From PALSA-243 sp963743705 (lineage in GTDB: Bacteria > Acidobacteriota > Terriglobia > Bryobacterales > Bryobacteraceae): DNA of 64,000 nt. Below the pieces are notes generated by a model that saw only the letters and a program-made list of their open reading frames with translations, searched no databases and was not told the origin of the DNA. Positions 25,152 to 33,982 of this stretch are shown here, one piece after another. The position numbers and the translations under genes are program-made. The stretch is taken from assembly GCA_963743705.1 (NCBI GenBank), contig CAVUQS010000001.1, positions 124,001 to 188,000 of the forward strand. Reading direction: 5' to 3'. Every line of letters begins with the position of its first letter. The first letter of the stretch is position 1.

Positions 25152-26569
25152 AGACGATCGCGATTGGGGCCTGCCTGGCCGCTCTGGCATGCGCGCAGGA
25201 AACGCCGACGGAACGCGAGGCGGCGCGCGATGTGCTGGCGAAGATGGCCGTGGTGGAAAAAGCGGCCGACGCATCGGGTTGGGTGGCGAAGCTCTCGGCG
25301 CCGAATGCGGCGCGCGACAAGGTGGCGGCGCGCGCGAAGCAACTCATGGAGACGGAGCTGCTCGCGATGAGCGACGACATCACCAAGCATCCGGAAATCG
25401 GCTTCGTAGAGAAACGCTCGATTGCGATTCTGATCGATTATCTGCGAAAGCACGATTTCACCGTGACCACGGATTCGGGGGGCCTCGAGACTGCGTTCGT
25501 GGGGCGGTTCAACGGAAATAACGGCGGTCCGAACCTGGGCGTGATTCTGGAATACGACGCGCTACGCGGCACGGAGCGGCCGTTCCACGGCGATCAGCAT
25601 AGCGCGCAGGGGCCGGTGGGCATCGCGGCGGCGCTGGCGATGGCGGAATACCTGCGGACCACGCACACGCCCGGCAGCATCACGGTATTCGGCACTCCGG
25701 GCGAGGAAATGATGCCGCCGAGCGCCAAGGAAGTGATGTTCAAGGCCGACGTATTCCGCGGCATGGACGTGATTGTGCGCAGCCACTCGACCAGCGCCAC
25801 GACGCGTCCGGCGCCGGGCTTCGGCACGTGCTGCCTCAACATCGATGGTGTGAAATATACGTTTTCGGGCGCGCCCGCGCACCAGATGACGCCGTGGGCA
25901 GGGCGCAACGCGCTGGAAGCAGTGATCCATCTATTCAACAATATCGACGCAGTGCGCGCCAGCATGCGGCCGGAAGCGCGCGTGCAGGGCATCATCACGG
26001 AAGGCGGCGCGGCCCCGAATGTGGTGCCGGACCGGACGGCGGCCGATTTCTACATCCGATATCCGGACGCGGTGTACTTGGCGCAGGTGCGCGAATTCGT
26101 GGACAACGCGGCGCGCGCGGCAGCGCTGGCCACGGGCACGAAGGTCAAGATCGATAACTACGGCCAGGCGCGCGACGGCATCTCGATTTCGACGCTGGGC
26201 GAGCTGGGCTATGCGTACATGAAACAGTTCGGCGCGACTAATGTGCAGGAAGCCTACGGCAAGCCGCAAGGGTTTGAAGAGACGGGCACGGTTTCGAGCG
26301 CGATTCCGGGCATGGGATTCAGCGCGCAGACTTCGACGTTCGCCAATCACACCTACGAAATGGAAACGGATGCGCTGAAGGACATCGGGCATCATGGCTT
26401 CGTGGTGGATGCTGAATCGATGTCGGCGCTGCTGTTCGATTTCGCAACGCACGCGGATTATCGCGATGCGGTGAAGCGCGAATTCGACGGCATTCACACG
26501 CTCTTCGGCGAATACCAGGAAGCGCTGAAGAAGGTTTACGGCACGCCCAAAGTGCCGGATCCGAAATAG
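25148..26569 (+). CDS. Exported M20-family amidohydrolase (AbgB-like)
   Basis: I place the start at GTG 25148 (GTGA overlap, GGAG six bases upstream), giving signal peptide KTIAIGACLAALACAQ; an ATG at 25136 adds four residues. About 473 residues. M20 features: GVILEYDALRG, the metal-binding region HGDQHSAQGP, the general-base segment FGTPGEEMMPP, and the dimerisation-domain motif FSGAPAHQMTPWAGRNAL. Related enzymes cleave p-aminobenzoyl-glutamate or other N-acyl amino acids. It ends the plus-strand run begun by galactokinase, but its link to sugar use is unclear. Confidence 0.86.
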   Translation: MKTIAIGACLAALACAQETPTEREAARDVLAKMAVVEKAADASGWVAKLSAPNAARDKVAARAKQLMETELLAMSDDITKHPEIGFVEKRSIAILIDYLRKHDFTVTTDSGGLETAFVGRFNGNNGGPNLGVILEYDALRGTERPFHGDQHSAQGPVGIAAALAMAEYLRTTHTPGSITVFGTPGEEMMPPSAKEVMFKADVFRGMDVIVRSHSTSATTRPAPGFGTCCLNIDGVKYTFSGAPAHQMTPWAGRNALEAVIHLFNNIDAVRASMRPEARVQGIITEGGAAPNVVPDRTAADFYIRYPDAVYLAQVREFVDNAARAAALATGTKVKIDNYGQARDGISISTLGELGYAYMKQFGATNVQEAYGKPQGFEETGTVSSAIPGMGFSAQTSTFANHTYEMETDALKDIGHHGFVVDAESMSALLFDFATHADYRDAVKREFDGIHTLFGEYQEALKKVYGTPKVPDPK

Positions 26570-26655
26570 GTAGCCTAAGCTTCGCTCAACTTTGGGACGA
26601 AAGATCAGGCAACGGCGGTCCCGCCGATGATACTCTTCAGCCAGAGAACCGGGAC

Positions 26656-27591
26656 GTGAAGAACGGGCACGAAGCGGAACGGCTGCGAAAAGTGGTTGTG
26701 GATTCGCTCGATGCGGAAAGCGAAGGGCGCGACCTGGCGCGTGGCGCGTTCCAAAGCCGGACACAGTTCCACCGCGTGTTTCGCGCGCTGCTGGCGGAGA
26801 CGCCGGCGGCCATGCGGCGGCGGTTGCTGCTGGAACGCGCGGCGTGGCGGCTGGGCCGCACCGATGACGCTGTCACCGAAATCGCGCTGGATGCGCAATA
26901 CGGCTCGCTGGAGGCGTTTACGCGCGCGTTCCGCAACGCGTTCGGCGTTTCGCCAAGCCTGTATCGCCGGATGGGCGTGTTGCACTTCCGGCTGGCGGGC
27001 GCGGGCGGCGTGCATTTTCTGAGTCCGGGTTCTCCTGCGAAAGGAAGATGCGAAATGGACCTGTTTGACCTATTCGCCGGGCACGAAACCTGGCATACGC
27101 GAAAGCTGCTGGAGCACGCGCGCCAGCTTACCGAGGAACAGCTCGACCGGCCGATCACGACGCCGGAGCTTCTGCCGTGGCACGAGCCCGAACGCAGCCT
27201 GCGGGAGCTGCTGGACCGCATCGTGTTCACGAAAGAAGTGTGGACCGCCGCGATTACCGCGGGTCAGTTTCCAGAGCAGAAACGGAAGTTGAGCCCGGCG
27301 GAATTGCTGGAGCGTTACGATCGCGCCGAGGCGGAATTTCAGCGGGTGATGTGCGCGGTACGCGCGCGCGGCGGATGGGACGACGTGTTTGTCGACGAAC
27401 TGTGCCAGCCGCCGGAGGAGTTCACGTTCGGTGGCATGCTGGCCCACCTGGTCACCTTCAACTCGTACCGCCGTCTGACGGCCGCCGCGGCGATGCGCAG
27501 CATGGGAGTGGACGGAGTCGGGTTGGGCTGCCCGATGGAATATGAGCGCGCGGCTATGGGCGTTGCCGAAACCGCCGGGCTGCCGAAATAG
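26656..27591 (+). CDS. AraC-type HTH domain fused to a DinB-like domain
   Basis: A 311-residue protein. Residues about 10-110 hold two AraC helix-turn-helix units (LARGAFQSRTQFHRVFRALL and ITEIALDAQYGSLEAFTRAF-like, with FGVSPSLYRR at the end). Residues about 135-300 form a DinB/YfiT-like four-helix bundle (LFDLFAGHETWHTRKLLEHA, ELLPWHEPERSLRELLDRIV, FGGMLAHLVTFNSYRR). DinB domains often bind a metal by three His, and His residues occur at the expected helices. The AraC sensing domain is absent, so the DinB part may be the sensor. The start is GTG 26656. Confidence 0.82.
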   Translation: MKNGHEAERLRKVVVDSLDAESEGRDLARGAFQSRTQFHRVFRALLAETPAAMRRRLLLERAAWRLGRTDDAVTEIALDAQYGSLEAFTRAFRNAFGVSPSLYRRMGVLHFRLAGAGGVHFLSPGSPAKGRCEMDLFDLFAGHETWHTRKLLEHARQLTEEQLDRPITTPELLPWHEPERSLRELLDRIVFTKEVWTAAITAGQFPEQKRKLSPAELLERYDRAEAEFQRVMCAVRARGGWDDVFVDELCQPPEEFTFGGMLAHLVTFNSYRRLTAAAAMRSMGVDGVGLGCPMEYERAAMGVAETAGLPK

Positions 27592-28386
27592 CTACTTCGA
27601 GAGCCTGGCCAACTCCGCTTTCATGCGCGTCCAGGCTTCGGTGCGCGCGGTGACGTTGCCCTCGACTTTGTTGTTGGGGTCCTCGCCGGCGCGCATGAAG
27701 CCGTGACCGGCGCCTTGGTAGACAACGGGCTCGTAGGTCTTGTGAGCGGCGGCCATTTTGGTTTTTGTGGCGTCGACGGTGGAGCTAATGCGGGCGTCGT
27801 TTTCGGCGTAGAAACCGAAGACCGGCGCGTGGATGCGCGCGATGGCGTCATCGGCGGGCGGAGGACCGTAGAACACGAAAGCGGCTTTGAGATCGGGCCG
27901 GTTGGTGGCGTAGCGGAAGGTCTGACCGCCGCCCCAACAGAAGCCGGCGACGAAGAGCTTGCCATCGGAGGCAGGAAGCTTCAGGGCGTAATCGGCGGCC
28001 GCGTTGAGATCGGCAGTGATCTGATCGGGCGGGAGAGCGCCGATGGCGCGGCCTACCGCGCCGGAATCGAGTGAACTGGTGCCACCGCCATTAGGACCGG
28101 CGCCGGAAAGCAGATCGGGCGCAATGGCGACATAACCGGCGGCGGCGAACTCATCGGCGGCGAGTTCGGCCCAATCGGACAGACCGAAAATTTCATGGAT
28201 CACGAGGACCACGGGCGCCTTGTGGTTGACTTCGGGATAAGCGATGTAGGCTTGCACCGAACGGCCGTCATGCTTGACGGTGGCCCACTCTCGATGGCGC
28301 GGCGACTGTTCCAGTTTCTGTTTGGCCCAATCCTGCGCGGAGAGGGCGGAGACAGCGAGGGTGGCGAGCGCGACGAAGCGTGTCAT
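27592..28386 (-). CDS. Exported dienelactone hydrolase family protein
   Basis: A 264-residue alpha/beta hydrolase with a short signal peptide (LATLAVSALSA). The family triad is present: C150 in GFCWGG, D197 in ENDARI and H228 in GAGHGFMR. Glu in VIHEIFGLSDW is the residue that holds the Cys in its resting state. It should hydrolyse a lactone or ester in the periplasm; the natural substrate is unknown. It is convergent with the AraC-DinB gene, with adjacent stops. Confidence 0.86.
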   Translation of the reverse strand: MTRFVALATLAVSALSAQDWAKQKLEQSPRHREWATVKHDGRSVQAYIAYPEVNHKAPVVLVIHEIFGLSDWAELAADEFAAAGYVAIAPDLLSGAGPNGGGTSSLDSGAVGRAIGALPPDQITADLNAAADYALKLPASDGKLFVAGFCWGGGQTFRYATNRPDLKAAFVFYGPPPADDAIARIHAPVFGFYAENDARISSTVDATKTKMAAAHKTYEPVVYQGAGHGFMRAGEDPNNKVEGNVTARTEAWTRMKAELARLSK

Positions 28387-28424
28387 GTCCTATTGTTTAT
28401 CAGAGAAACGGCTGCGGCAGGCCC

Positions 28425-28700
28425 CTACATTTGAACCTGCTGCACCGGATGGCGCATGAGATACCAGCAGGGCGGCGCGCCGAAGTGCGGGAACAGGGAG
28501 TTGACGCAGGGGACGTCCTCAGTGGGAAGGAAGTAGAACTCGTTCTTTTCGTTCTTTTGCAGGACGGCGAGCGTCTTCTTCACGCGGACCGAGCCATAGG
28601 TTCCGCCGTGGAAAAGGCCGAAGCGCGCGCCGATGTAGTCGCCGGCATACAGGGCGAGCAGAGCGAGAACGATGATGAAGAGTACCCGCCGCGTGCGCAT
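28425..28700 (-). CDS. Small single-pass membrane protein of unknown function
   Basis: A 91-residue protein with an N-terminal helix (VLFIIVLALLALYAGDYIG, residues about 6-24) that could be an anchor or signal. The remaining 65 residues hold YGSVRVKKTLAVLQKNEKNE and two Cys (VPCVN, PPCWY) that might form a disulfide outside the membrane. No family was recognised. It lies upstream of the dienelactone hydrolase and divergent from hutI. Confidence 0.65.
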   Translation of the reverse strand: MRTRRVLFIIVLALLALYAGDYIGARFGLFHGGTYGSVRVKKTLAVLQKNEKNEFYFLPTEDVPCVNSLFPHFGAPPCWYLMRHPVQQVQM

Positions 28701-28726
28701 GATTCTACGCTAGCATCGCTAGGAGG

Positions 28727-29992
28727 ATGCCTTTGAACCCGCGAACGCTGGCCTGCGTCAATATCAAACAACTAGTTACGCTTGCCGGGCCGGCGCGGCC
28801 GCGCGTGGGGGCGGAGTTGCGCGAGTTGGCGATTGTGGAGGACGCGACCCTGTTGGCGCGCGATGGGCGCATCGTGGCAGCGGGGCGCGCTTCGGAGATT
28901 GTGCTTCCGCCGGACGCGGACGTGGTGGATGCGCGCGGGCGCATCGTGTTGCCGGGGTTCGTGGACGCCCACACGCATCCGGTGTTCGCGGGCACGCGCG
29001 CCGATGAATACGAGCAGCGCGCGGAGGGCGCGACCTACGCGGAGATTGCTGCGCGCGGCGGGGGGATTCGCTCAACGGTGCGGCGCACGCGTGCGGCGGC
29101 GGAGGACGATCTGCTCGCGGGGGCCGAGCGTTACGCGGAGTGGTTCCTGCGCGGAGGCACCACCACTATCGAGGCGAAATCGGGATATGGGTTGTCGCTC
29201 GAGGCGGAGCTGAAGATTCTGCGCGTGATCCGGCGGCTGTCGCAAGCGGGGCGCCTGCGTTATGTTCCGACTTTTTTAGGCGCGCACGAGATTCCGGATG
29301 AGTTTCGCGGGCGAACGGCGGAGTACGCGCAGTTAGTGATTCACGAAATGCTGCCGCGCGTGGCGGGCGAACACCTCGCGGAATATTGCGATGTGTTTTG
29401 CGAGCCGAACGTGTTTCCGGCCGAGCAGGCGCGCGCGGTTTTGCAGGCGGCGCGCGAGCATGGGCTGGGTCTGCGGCTGCATGCGGATCAATTTACGGCC
29501 GATTCGGGGGCGCGGCTGGCGGCGGAATTGGGCGCAGCGACGGCGGATCACCTGGAAGCGACGACCAGCGAGGGGTTGAAGGCGCTGGGCGCGGCCCATG
29601 TGCAGCCGGTGCTATTGCCGGCGTCAGTCTATAATCTGGGATCGTCACGTTACCCCGCAGCACGAGAGATGATTGGGTTGGGGCTCGCGGTAACGCTTGC
29701 AACCGATTTCAATCCGGGCTCATCGCCGACGGCTTCGATGCCGATGGCGCTCTCACTGGCGTGCACGCACATGAAAATGACGCCCGCGGAAGCGCTTACA
29801 GCAGCGACCATCAATGCCGCTTATAGCTTGCGGCGCGGAGGCGAAATCGGGTCGTTGGAGCCGGGCAAACAAGCAGATTTCGTCATCCACGATTGCTTCG
29901 ATTATCGGGAACTTCCCTACTTCTTTGGGCGCGAGCCGGCGTTATCTGTTTACGTTGGCGGAACTTGCGTTTGGCAATACGACACAAAATAA
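28727..29992 (+). CDS. hutI: Imidazolonepropionase HutI (histidine degradation)
   Basis: A 421-residue cytoplasmic amidohydrolase converting imidazolone-5-propanoate to N-formimino-glutamate. Metal ligands H82 and H84 in DAHTHPVF (numbered from 28727), later His in RLHADQFTADSG and the Asp in ATDFNPGSSPT. The block GTRADEYEQRAEGATYAEIA is diagnostic of HutI. The start deserves care: AGGAGG (28721-28726) directly touches the ATG at 28727, but is six bases from an in-frame TTG at 28733, which may be the true start. No other hut genes are in the window. Confidence 0.93.
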   Translation: MPLNPRTLACVNIKQLVTLAGPARPRVGAELRELAIVEDATLLARDGRIVAAGRASEIVLPPDADVVDARGRIVLPGFVDAHTHPVFAGTRADEYEQRAEGATYAEIAARGGGIRSTVRRTRAAAEDDLLAGAERYAEWFLRGGTTTIEAKSGYGLSLEAELKILRVIRRLSQAGRLRYVPTFLGAHEIPDEFRGRTAEYAQLVIHEMLPRVAGEHLAEYCDVFCEPNVFPAEQARAVLQAAREHGLGLRLHADQFTADSGARLAAELGAATADHLEATTSEGLKALGAAHVQPVLLPASVYNLGSSRYPAAREMIGLGLAVTLATDFNPGSSPTASMPMALSLACTHMKMTPAEALTAATINAAYSLRRGGEIGSLEPGKQADFVIHDCFDYRELPYFFGREPALSVYVGGTCVWQYDTK

Positions 29993-30053
29993 ATTTTCGA
30001 GAAATTCATGGTTGGTTTTGAGCAAATCGCAAAGTTCGTTCGTCTATATAGGT

Positions 30054-30302
30054 ATGAAGACGCGGCCCAAAATAAGCAAGCTGGAAGAATTGCGAGCGCG
30101 TACCGACCGGGAGCTTATTACGTTGATTAATATGCGATTAGATCAAGGTCTAGCTACCCAAGGCCCGGAGGCGGAGAAAATTTATCTGGAAGTTGCGCCC
30201 CTGTTGTTGGTGGCGAATGCCGGCCCGCGTGAGCGTGCGCGACTGGAAACGAAGCTGGAAGACTTGACGGAATCGTTCGAGCCGCTTTGCATGACGGCCT
30301 AA
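30054..30302 (+). CDS. Small protein of unknown function
   Basis: An 82-residue protein from ATG 30054 (the frame is open further upstream into hutI, but that part reads as noise). Sequence is helical and charged: KISKLEELRARTDRELITL, then a C-terminal half rich in Arg/Glu (RERARLETKLEDLTESFEP). No family recognised. The region is less GC-rich than its neighbours, and a TATATA (30045-30050) lies just upstream of the start. Confidence 0.55.
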   Translation: MKTRPKISKLEELRARTDRELITLINMRLDQGLATQGPEAEKIYLEVAPLLLVANAGPRERARLETKLEDLTESFEPLCMTA

Positions 30303-30362
30303 ACCTCCCGCAACGCAGGTCCTGCTACACCGTAGTTCCCCATTAACCAGCGGAATCCGAAG

Positions 30363-31250
30363 TCATTCGCGCGCCGGGCGCTGCCTGGCGGCGGCATTCT
30401 TTAAGCGGCCAAGCGCGGAAAAAGCACGTTTGCGAACGAGAGCGTTGGCATCCCCCATCATGTGCGCCAGGGCTTCCAAAAAGCACGGATCGCCGGTTTC
30501 ACCCATGGCCCAGGCGGCCGAAGCGCGGAACAGAGGAGCTTCGGCCGTGGCCATTTTGAGCAGCTCGGCATTGGCCCACGTATCGCCCATGCGGTAGAGG
30601 GCGAAGAGCGCGTTGCCAGCCACGCGATTGTTGTTATCGGCGGCGGCGGAACGCAGCAGATCGCGAGCCTCGGCGGTATCGATTCCCCACAATGCTTCCA
30701 CGGCGTTGGCGCGGGTGCGCGGATCGGCATCGGAAAGACGATTTTGTACCCACTTCACGCTGCGGCTGGCGCGCCCGATCATGAGCACGGCTTTGGAACG
30801 AAGTTGCAAATCGGGCTGGCGGAGCAGACGCAGCAGCGAGGGCATGATGCGATTGCCGCCGGAAACGGCGTCGAGCACATCCATCAAGCGTGCGGCGGCG
30901 ACAGCGGGCAACCCGGCGCCGGCTTTTTCCGCCAGTGTTTTAGCCAGACGGACATCCATCGTGTTGTCGAGATTCAGCGCAGCGCGAGCGAGCGAAATGG
31001 CATCGTCACGCGTCAGGGCGGGATTGCACAGCGCGACGAGCAGCAAATCGCTCGATGCCAATAAGCCGACGACGTATTGAACGCCGCGCGAGCTATACGA
31101 GGTCTTCACCACGCGGACGGCGGCATCCTGGAAGGCTCGAGGATCTCGCTCGCAGAGGTCGCGGATTTGTTCACGAACGCCGGCCGTATCGCGATCGAAC
31201 TCTTCGACGAGGGTTTCGAGATGCGCGGCCAGCGGCGCTTGACTCGCCAC
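30363..31250 (-). CDS. HEAT-repeat protein
   Basis: A 295-residue soluble protein made of repeating helix pairs, for example ADPRTRANAVEALWGIDTAE, NNRVAGNALFALYRMGD and FRASAAWAMGETGDPCFLEA. This is the PBS-lyase/HEAT pattern seen in scaffold and regulatory proteins. The N-terminal 60 residues are charged and may form a separate helix bundle. No enzyme motif is seen. It is divergent from aconitase, with about 80 bases between the two likely starts. Confidence 0.82.
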   Translation of the reverse strand: MASQAPLAAHLETLVEEFDRDTAGVREQIRDLCERDPRAFQDAAVRVVKTSYSSRGVQYVVGLLASSDLLLVALCNPALTRDDAISLARAALNLDNTMDVRLAKTLAEKAGAGLPAVAAARLMDVLDAVSGGNRIMPSLLRLLRQPDLQLRSKAVLMIGRASRSVKWVQNRLSDADPRTRANAVEALWGIDTAEARDLLRSAAADNNNRVAGNALFALYRMGDTWANAELLKMATAEAPLFRASAAWAMGETGDPCFLEALAHMMGDANALVRKRAFSALGRLKNAAARQRPARE

Positions 31251-31317
31251 GGATGGTTCATCGGCGGATCTGGTGAAAACTGTAGGGTTTAGAGCATGCT
31301 TCGATGATTTCCGCCAC

Positions 31318-31331
31318 TATAATTAAATTGA
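31318..31331 (+). promoter_or_regulatory. Consensus -10 box placed for leaderless start of aconitase
   Basis: A perfect TATAAT (31318-31323) lies seven bases before the ATG at 31331. Transcription would then begin at or next to that ATG. No good -35 box is seen at the usual distance and there is no ribosome site before the ATG. This supports 31331, not 31304, as the real start. Confidence 0.55.
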
Positions 31332-33982
31332 TGCCAAAAAATAGTTTCGGAGCGGCGGCGAAGCTGCGCGTGGGCGGCGCGGAATACGAAATTTTCCGGC
31401 TCGCAAAGCTTGAAGAAGCGGGCGTGGGGAACGTCTCGCGCCTTCCGTTTTCAACCAAGATCCTGCTGGAAAACCTGCTGCGCAACGAAGATGGCAAGCG
31501 CGTGACGGAAAGCGACGTGCGCTATGTGGCGGGCGCGGCCGCAGGCGGCGAAGCGAAAGAAATCAGCTTCATGCCGGCGCGCGTGCTGCTGCAGGATTTC
31601 ACCGGCGTGCCGTGCGTGGTCGATTTGGCGGCGATGCGCGACGCGCTGGCGGAGATGGGCGCGGACCCGGAGCGCGCCAATCCGTTGATGCCGGCCGACC
31701 TGGTGATCGATCACTCGGTACAGGTGGATCAGTTCGGCTCGAAGGACGCATTTTCGGTGAACGCGCTGCTGGAATTCCAGCGCAATCGCGAGCGCTACAT
31801 GCTGCTGCGCTGGGGCCAAACGGCATTCAGCAATTTCCGCGTAGTGCCGCCGGATACGGGCATTGTGCACCAGGTGAACCTGGAATATCTGGCGTCGGTG
31901 GTGTTCCGCAACGCGAGCGGACAGGCGTATCCCGATTCGCTGGTGGGCACCGATTCGCATACGACCATGGTCAACGGCCTGGGCGTGCTGGGCTGGGGCG
32001 TGGGCGGAATCGAAGCCGAGGCGTGCATGCTGGGCCAGCCGGTTTCGATGCTGCTGCCGCCGGTGGTGGGTTTCAAACTCCACGGCAAGCTGCACGAAGG
32101 CTGCACGGCGACGGACCTGGTGCTGGTGATTACGCAGATGCTGCGAAAGAAAGGCGTCGTCGGCAAGTTCGTGGAATTCTACGGCCAGGGATTGAGCGCG
32201 CTGAGCCTCGCCGACCGCGCCACGGTAGCCAACATGGCGCCGGAGTACGGCGCGACCATGGGCTTCTTCCCAGTGGACGCGGAAACGCTCGCTTATCTGA
32301 AGTTCACCAATCGCGCCGAGGATTTGATCGCGCTGGTGGAAGCGTACACGAAGGAGCAGGGCCTGTTCCGCACGGATGCGACACCCGATCCGCAATACGC
32401 GGACACGCTGGATCTCGATCTGGCGAACGTGACGCCCTCGCTTGCTGGGCCGAAGCGGCCCCAGGATCGCGTGGAGCTGCCCGAAGTGCGCGGGAATTTC
32501 CATGCCGCGTTTCCGGGTGCGGAAGTCGCCGATCACGCGCAGAAGCTCACGAACGGAAGCGTGGTGATCGCGGCGATTACAAGCTGCACCAATACTTCGA
32601 ACCCCTCTGTGATGCTGGCGGCTGGGCTGCTGGCGAAGAAGGCGGTGGAGAAAGGCTTGATGGTGAAGCCGTGGGTGAAGACCAGCCTCGCGCCGGGTTC
32701 GAAAGTGGTGGCCGATTACTACGAGAAGGCCGGGCTGATGAGCTACCTGGAACAGCTCAACTTCCATCTGGTGGGCTTCGGCTGCACCACGTGCATCGGA
32801 AATAGCGGGCCGCTGCCGGAAGAAGTGGGCGACCAGGTGTTGAAGGACAACCTGGTGGTGGCGGCGGTGTTGAGCGGCAACCGCAATTTCGAAGGCCGCA
32901 TCAATCCGCTGGTGAAGGCGAACTATCTGGCGTCGCCGCCCCTGGTGGTGGCGTATGCTCTGGCGGGAACGGTGGATATCGATCTGGTGGCGGAACCGCT
33001 GGGCGAGGGATCGGACGGAAAGCCGGTCTATCTGCGCGACATCTGGCCGACGGATCAGGAAGTGCAGACTACGATGCGCGCCTCGATCGACCAGGGCATG
33101 TTCCAGCGCGAGTACGCGGCGGCATTCGATGGCGACAAGAACTGGCAATCGATGCCGATTCCCTCGGGCGGCATTTACGGCTGGGACGACGCTTCGACCT
33201 ACATTAAGAAGCCGCCCTACTTCGACCACATGGTAGACCCGGCGACTTTCGTGCAAGATATGGAGGGCATGCGCGCGCTGGCGATGTTGGGCGATTCAGT
33301 GACGACGGATCATATTTCGCCGGCGGGCTCGATTCCGAAGGACAGCCCAGCGGGTCGCTACCTGATCGCGCAGGGCGTGAAGCCGTCGGATTTCAATTCC
33401 TACGGCGCGCGGCGCGGCAACCATGAAGTGATGGTGCGCGGGACGCTGGCGAATATCCGGCTGCGTAACCAACTGGCTCCGGGGACGGAGGGAGGCTGGA
33501 CGCAACACCTGCCGGATGGCGAGCAGATGTCGATCTACGACGCGTCGGTGAAATATCAGGCCGATGGCGTGCCGTTGGTGATTCTGGCGGGCAAGGAGTA
33601 TGGCTCTGGATCGTCGCGCGATTGGGCGGCGAAGGGTGTGCTGCTGCTGGGCGTGCGCGCGGTGATCGCAGAGAGCTTCGAGCGCATCCATCGAACGAAT
33701 CTGGTCGGCATGGGCGTGCTGCCGCTGCAGTTCAAAGCAGGCGAGAATGCGGTGAGTTTGGGACTGACCGGGCGCGAGACATTCGCGATTGAGGGCATCA
33801 AGGCGTCGATGAACGGCGGCGGCCGTACGGCGACGGTGCGCGCGGTGGCTGACCACGGCAAGGAAATCAAGTTTATGGCTGATGTCCGCGTGGATACGCC
33901 GCAAGAGGTGGAATACTACCGCAATGGCGGGATTCTGCCGTATGTGTTGCGGCAACTCGCGGGGCAAGCAGCGGCGAGCTAG
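31331..33982 (+). CDS. acnA: Aconitate hydratase AcnA
   Basis: 883 residues from ATG 31331 (an ATG at 31304 would add nine residues that overlap the promoter). Cytoplasmic citrate/isocitrate isomerase of the TCA cycle, of the AcnA/IRP1 type. Iron-sulfur ligands are C419 in SCTNTSNPSVM and C485/C488 in GCTTCIGNSG. Other landmarks: VGTDSHTTMVNGLGVLGWGV and, in the swivel domain, AGKEYGSGSSRDWAAKG. Length and motifs are complete. It overlaps the convergent metallo-hydrolase gene by four bases. The only other TCA-type gene in the window is the isocitrate dehydrogenase family gene at 54558. Confidence 0.95.
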   Translation: MPKNSFGAAAKLRVGGAEYEIFRLAKLEEAGVGNVSRLPFSTKILLENLLRNEDGKRVTESDVRYVAGAAAGGEAKEISFMPARVLLQDFTGVPCVVDLAAMRDALAEMGADPERANPLMPADLVIDHSVQVDQFGSKDAFSVNALLEFQRNRERYMLLRWGQTAFSNFRVVPPDTGIVHQVNLEYLASVVFRNASGQAYPDSLVGTDSHTTMVNGLGVLGWGVGGIEAEACMLGQPVSMLLPPVVGFKLHGKLHEGCTATDLVLVITQMLRKKGVVGKFVEFYGQGLSALSLADRATVANMAPEYGATMGFFPVDAETLAYLKFTNRAEDLIALVEAYTKEQGLFRTDATPDPQYADTLDLDLANVTPSLAGPKRPQDRVELPEVRGNFHAAFPGAEVADHAQKLTNGSVVIAAITSCTNTSNPSVMLAAGLLAKKAVEKGLMVKPWVKTSLAPGSKVVADYYEKAGLMSYLEQLNFHLVGFGCTTCIGNSGPLPEEVGDQVLKDNLVVAAVLSGNRNFEGRINPLVKANYLASPPLVVAYALAGTVDIDLVAEPLGEGSDGKPVYLRDIWPTDQEVQTTMRASIDQGMFQREYAAAFDGDKNWQSMPIPSGGIYGWDDASTYIKKPPYFDHMVDPATFVQDMEGMRALAMLGDSVTTDHISPAGSIPKDSPAGRYLIAQGVKPSDFNSYGARRGNHEVMVRGTLANIRLRNQLAPGTEGGWTQHLPDGEQMSIYDASVKYQADGVPLVILAGKEYGSGSSRDWAAKGVLLLGVRAVIAESFERIHRTNLVGMGVLPLQFKAGENAVSLGLTGRETFAIEGIKASMNGGGRTATVRAVADHGKEIKFMADVRVDTPQEVEYYRNGGILPYVLRQLAGQAAAS

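Noticed and set aside
29814..30053. Upstream extension of the small gene at 30054
   Set aside because: It overlaps the end of hutI in another frame and reads as noise.
31451..33256. A 601-codon minus-strand open frame
   Set aside because: It is antisense to aconitase and is His/Arg/Gln-rich without any family pattern.
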